Assembly: GCF_907165205.1 (NCBI RefSeq)
Contig: NC_058193.1
Span: 24,255,521 to 24,319,520 of the forward strand
DNA length: 64,000 nucleotides
Source: Coccinella septempunctata
Taxonomy: Eukaryota > Arthropoda > Insecta > Coleoptera > Coccinellidae
Direction: 5' to 3'
The first letter of the stretch is position 1. Each line of letters opens with the position of its first letter. The translations under genes and the position numbers were made by a program. Below are positions 60,289 through 64,000 of the stretch, piece by piece. The notes under the pieces are model-generated. The model saw nothing but the letters and a program-made list of their open reading frames with translations, made no database searches and was not told the origin of the DNA.

Positions 60289-60635
60289 TATACAGGTTGG
60301 CCCACATAAAACAGTCTAGCCGAATATTTCGGTGAGTATGACTCTTCCTGAAAACTCTGAGAGAGATCGATTTTTATTTGCAGGGGGACAAATTATGACT
60401 ACAAATTAGTTATTGTACGATGATCTCCCAAAACCTGGTGGTAACCGAATATTATGCGTTAAAAACAAACCTCAACAACCCTCCATCCCTGGTAGAGGAT
60501 GCATGACAAACCCTCAATTATAATTTATACACGAAAAGCGTAATCTGAAATATTTTAGCTTTTTTTACAAATTAGTAAACACCAAAGATATGAATCTCGT
60601 GTGTTACTTTTTACAGTTTTTACTCACTCTGTATA
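60289..60635. mobile_element. MITE or short DNA element with TATACAGG ends
   Basis: It starts tatacaggttggcccacata at 60289 and ends ttactcactctgtata at 60635, the TATACAGGG...CCCTGTATA-type terminus seen also at 45325-45668 and as isolated ends at 3318, 13905, 20423 and 49945. About 347 bp, no coding frame. Confidence 0.5.
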
Positions 60636-61534
60636 GGTAAGTTAAATTCACTTCAACCAAAAATGACCAAAGTTGACAGATCTCGATCACTCTTTCTTAT
60701 ATAAATTGCGTATCTGATATTGGCGCCACATCAGATCTTATTACGTTACTACTTACTACTATTTTGTACAGTTCAGGTGTGTATTGACGTACTCAGAAGG
60801 ATATTACCCAACATGGATCGATTAAATTTAGCATTTGTGAGCCTGCAAAACCCGATTTTCAGTGTAGCCTTAGGCTTATCCGAGTCAACTTTCCAATTCT
60901 ATCTGAATAAACAGTATCTGATAGCCAGCGTTCAAGAAGTTTGACGCAATGATTGGATTTACCGGAAACTGTGATGTAAAATATTTGGTTCTCTTCGTGA
61001 TTCCCAAACAATGACCTCTAACAAAACAGATTTGGTGATGCTCATTCATCATCTGCTTGTGTCGGGGAATTTTGTTTCCTGAATCTCAGCAGGATCCAGA
61101 AGTGAATATATTCAAGGAATGATGTTAAAAATTTATAGGGAAAATTCTAGACAGATCTACCTACTTTTAAAGCTCGAAAAGATGAAGATATTATATCAAC
61201 ATAAATTGGAAACTGCGTGAAAAATGAGGAACACCTTTTACGCAACCAGCAGCAGTATAGAGTATAAAAAACCGTTTCACAAAGGAAATATGAACAGCTT
61301 GACCCATTTTCTAAATTGGGAGTATTCACATATATAATTCGCAGCCACATAGACGTTCGGATTTTGTGTAGTAGTTTAAGAGGAGAAAAAAAGGGATATC
61401 GGAAGAAAAACTTTGAATTTTCACTATTTCTTCAAGAACCTTTAAAATAGAAAAATTTCCCAATTTCCAAAAAAAAAAATTTATTCACAATGAGAAAACA
61501 AAAGAAAAAAATTTTCTCTTGAAAAAAAGTTCAC

Positions 61535-61770
61535 TTATGGTTGTATTCTGCTTTTCATCTGTAAGTTACAAATCTGTAGGGTACGATCGATCTGTCAGTG
61601 TCCGATTGATAGATTCGTAAATAATGCAATTCTGAAAATTTCTGTATCATAAATAGTTACGGATTCCTGTAAGCTACAGATCCCTAAAAACGTCCAGAAT
61701 GGCAATTTTTCTGTAAGTTTATGAAAAGTTACAGATTGGCTCACAGATGAAAGCAGAATACCACCATGAG
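61535..61770. mobile_element. Foldback MITE
   Basis: tatggttgtattctgctttt plus catctgt at 61535-61561 faces acagatgaaagcagaatacc plus accatga at 61744-61769. Inner parts (aagttacaaatctgta facing tacagattggctc...) extend the pairing, and several internal cctgtaagct/ctgtaagtt repeats occur. About 236 bp, non-coding. Confidence 0.65.
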
Positions 61771-63160
61771 CTGCATAATTAAATCTTAGGAATTCTCAAA
61801 TTGAGTCCCATCAACTCACATTCATTGAAATGAATCTATATGGTGGATAGCGGTTCTTGATCAAGGCATGAACTGAATTGAATAATCTTCAGATAATAAC
61901 ACCCAACGGTTTGAATATCAACAAGTGATAACGCCTGAATTGAACTAGCCACACCATCGTTCAAAATAATCAACAGAACCCATATCACGTTAGATGCTGA
62001 CCAGGGTTTCAGACTTATTTGTCTTCTTCGGAGCAACACAACAATCATTTCTGTTACGGAATTGAAGTCACTATATTGAATAATATTCAAGGTTTCGCCA
62101 TGCATTCTCGATCATTAAAAAGCTTTATCAGGACGTATTGAATTTCCAAAGTAGTATATTTTGAAAACGATTGAGTTCTAAAATTCTCCTTCTGTTATAT
62201 CCAGGAAAATATCAATTCAAATTTCAGAGTTGGTTGGTCATGCATTTTTTTCAACGTTAAGGGTCGTATTCACAATAAAACGATGGTAATAGCACCTGAA
62301 TCGGTAATGATTTACCGAAAGAGTTAACTCGTCTTTGTTTTCTTGTGATTTCTATCATTTTTTTTGTTATATAAAGCTGCGTTCCGCTAACACATGCGAA
62401 ATTTATTTCGAATTGATGCCGAAAACTCAATTAGTATGGTATTTTTCAATTTAATCTCATCAGTCCCGGGAATATTAATGATTAATGATACAACCATTCG
62501 CTTCCGCTTCCAAAGTAGCTTCAAAAACTATTAGCAACAGTTTGGAATAAATAATTGCTTGCTCAGATTTCTTTTCAACATACACAATATATAGTTACAT
62601 ATAATCCGGGTTGGGTATACAATTTCTGGATTTGGCTAGTAGTAGTCCTCAAATAACCAAACAGTAATTTTATACCCCAACATAAACGCGCATTATGAAA
62701 ACCGCCGATGTGTGTTTGTTTTCATAGTAAATGAACTATTCGAATTTTCATGTTACGTTGGAGTTTTCTTTCTCAAATAGTCGAAATTAATGAAAAACGC
62801 GACTGAATAATTCAACCAATCTATTTAATGTGATTTATAGACTATACTCGCCTAAATTGAATAGGTCCAGATAGATTACCAAATTCCTCCAATGAATATC
62901 ATGTGGACAAACAAGAACACCGTCGCATTTTATAAGAACAACACAAAGAACTAAAAGCAAGGCACTAGCTAACTCGAAACCAATAACATTTTTCGTCACA
63001 TTTCTGTCAAGACCTAGATGTCCCGTTAAAAAAATCAACCTTACACAGTAAACTCACATGAGAACACTGTTGCGACTGTTGATCGGATTTTAGATAATTT
63101 ACGCTCTCTACACGTGACTCATGATGGGTGATTCCTGATTGTCTCCTCCCACCCGGAGGA

Positions 63161-63533
63161 TCACAGTTGCCCAAGAAATTCGTGCGTGAATTCTTGACCG
63201 TGATATCCTGGGTTTACCACATCATGAAGTACCCACCGAAGAGTAGCTTTATATGCTGGACAAATACCTTTTCCGAGAGTTGATTGCTCAGTTCCTGCGT
63301 TTTTTTTAATCAACCTCCGTTTTTGGTACAAATGTTTCACCACGTCTAGTATTGCACAAAGCGGACAACATAATATCGTTATAAATAAAACAAACTGCGG
63401 ATGAACAGCATCCATAAGTATTGAGTATCGATAAATGTTTCATCTGAATCGAATAAGTTACACCAGGTTTGGGGTGACCAGCAGAAAGGTCCTCATCGAA
63501 AGGGATAGTTTTTTCGTTGGCTAGCTTGTCCAT
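63161..63533 (-). CDS. Unidentified small two-exon membrane protein candidate
   Basis: A model with exons 63533-63462 and 63394-63161 uses a donor gtaact and acceptor ttcatccgcag around a 67-nt intron, the common insect size. Exon 1 reads MDKLANEKTIPFDEDLSAGH then PKPG; exon 2 continues in phase 0 with FVLFITILCCPLCAILDVV, a probable membrane segment, then KHLYQKRRLIKK. Without splicing, the first frame also stays open for 75 codons. I do not recognise the family. A second hydrophobic frame at 62835-63038 after an acceptor-like catctag could be a further exon. Support is only the splice-like signals and non-random composition. Confidence 0.25.
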
Positions 63534-64000
63534 TGGAAGCTCATTATATTATTATCTTTATCAAAAATGAGGTACGGCATAATGGTTTAGGGAAAGTGAA
63601 ACAACACAGCGAATGTGTAAAAGATGCAGAAGAGATGCCATTCGACAAAGTAATCTTTTAATCGTACGTGCAATGCATATTCAAAAATTGATGTTAATTT
63701 GGAGAGAATATATCAAAAAAGAGAGATAAAGATTAGAGAGATAATAGAGATTTTTGAGTATAGGACTATTGCTTATGAATCGACTCGACTCAATTACTCA
63801 GTAATCTGACCGATAGAATTCATACACGATTTTAGTTTACTAAATTACTCACACTCGACTGAACTACAAGCGCAGTGCGAACAAGTCAAATGGTAAAATT
63901 GTGTCAAACTGCACCCGCTGACAGTCAGAGATAGATACAACAAATTTACTTTTAGTATCATACTTCGAATCCTATATTGTAACATGGATGGGCTTTAATG

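Larger units (their letters stand above)
58870..63160. other. Mostly non-coding right flank
   Basis: No exon of the DENND2-like gene could be placed here although some are expected on the minus strand. Two MITEs lie at 60289-60635 and 61535-61770. A hydrophobic minus frame at 62835-63038 (VIGFELASALLLVLCVVLI) could belong to the candidate at 63161-63533. The rest is AT-rich with no signal that I recognise. Confidence 0.45.

Overview
The window is nuclear DNA of an arthropod, almost certainly an insect. It is AT-rich, has many short GT-AG introns, encodes mitochondrial and cytoplasmic proteins with clear animal orthologues, and is full of small inverted-repeat elements and decayed retrotransposons. 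A beetle is my best guess from general character, but the sequence does not prove the order. Nothing bacterial is present: no operons, Shine-Dalgarno sites or CRISPR.

Layout, left to right. (1) 1-6251: a 1.3-kb palindromic element with a tRNA-like core, then the first coding exon of kinesin heavy chain (minus), whose remaining exons are off the left edge or unseen. (2) 7564-11528: a RUN-coiled coil-PX protein, SNX29 type (minus, 9 exons). (3) 12523-15711: SRBD1, a Tex-like S1 RNA-binding protein (minus, 9 exons), divergent from (4) 16116-21006: an E2F4/5-type E2F (plus, 6 exons). Its last intron holds a complete mitochondrial ATP synthase beta gene on the other strand (17549-20072). (5) 22699-29728: GGNBP2 (plus, 9 exons), with non-LTR and PIF/Harbinger remnants in introns. 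(6) 31021-32316: mitochondrial-type beta-ketoacyl-ACP synthase OXSM (minus, one exon). (7) 33818-34261: a short CFAP97/Hemingway-like protein (plus). (8) 34742-42134: HIP1 (minus, 16 exons). (9) 43019-44923: WBP4/FBP21 (minus, with a probable split start codon). (10) 49087-53451: calmodulin-lysine methyltransferase CAMKMT (minus, two exons around a 3.4-kb intron full of transposon debris). (11) 54537-58869: the 3' part of a DENND2-type DENN-domain gene (minus), continuing to the right. (12) 58900-64000: mostly non-coding, with MITEs and one unidentified two-exon candidate.

The genes do not form a pathway; this is ordinary housekeeping gene order (endocytosis and traffic: Khc, SNX29, HIP1, DENND2; mitochondria: ATPsyn-beta, OXSM; nucleic-acid work: SRBD1, E2F, WBP4). 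I built the exon models by hand from splice signals, reading-phase continuity and remembered family sequences. Where several exons join with no phase break and restore family motifs, I am confident. The unusual content lies in the non-coding parts: the palindrome with a pol III-like core, the nested gene pair, hammerhead-like motifs, and several foldback elements.
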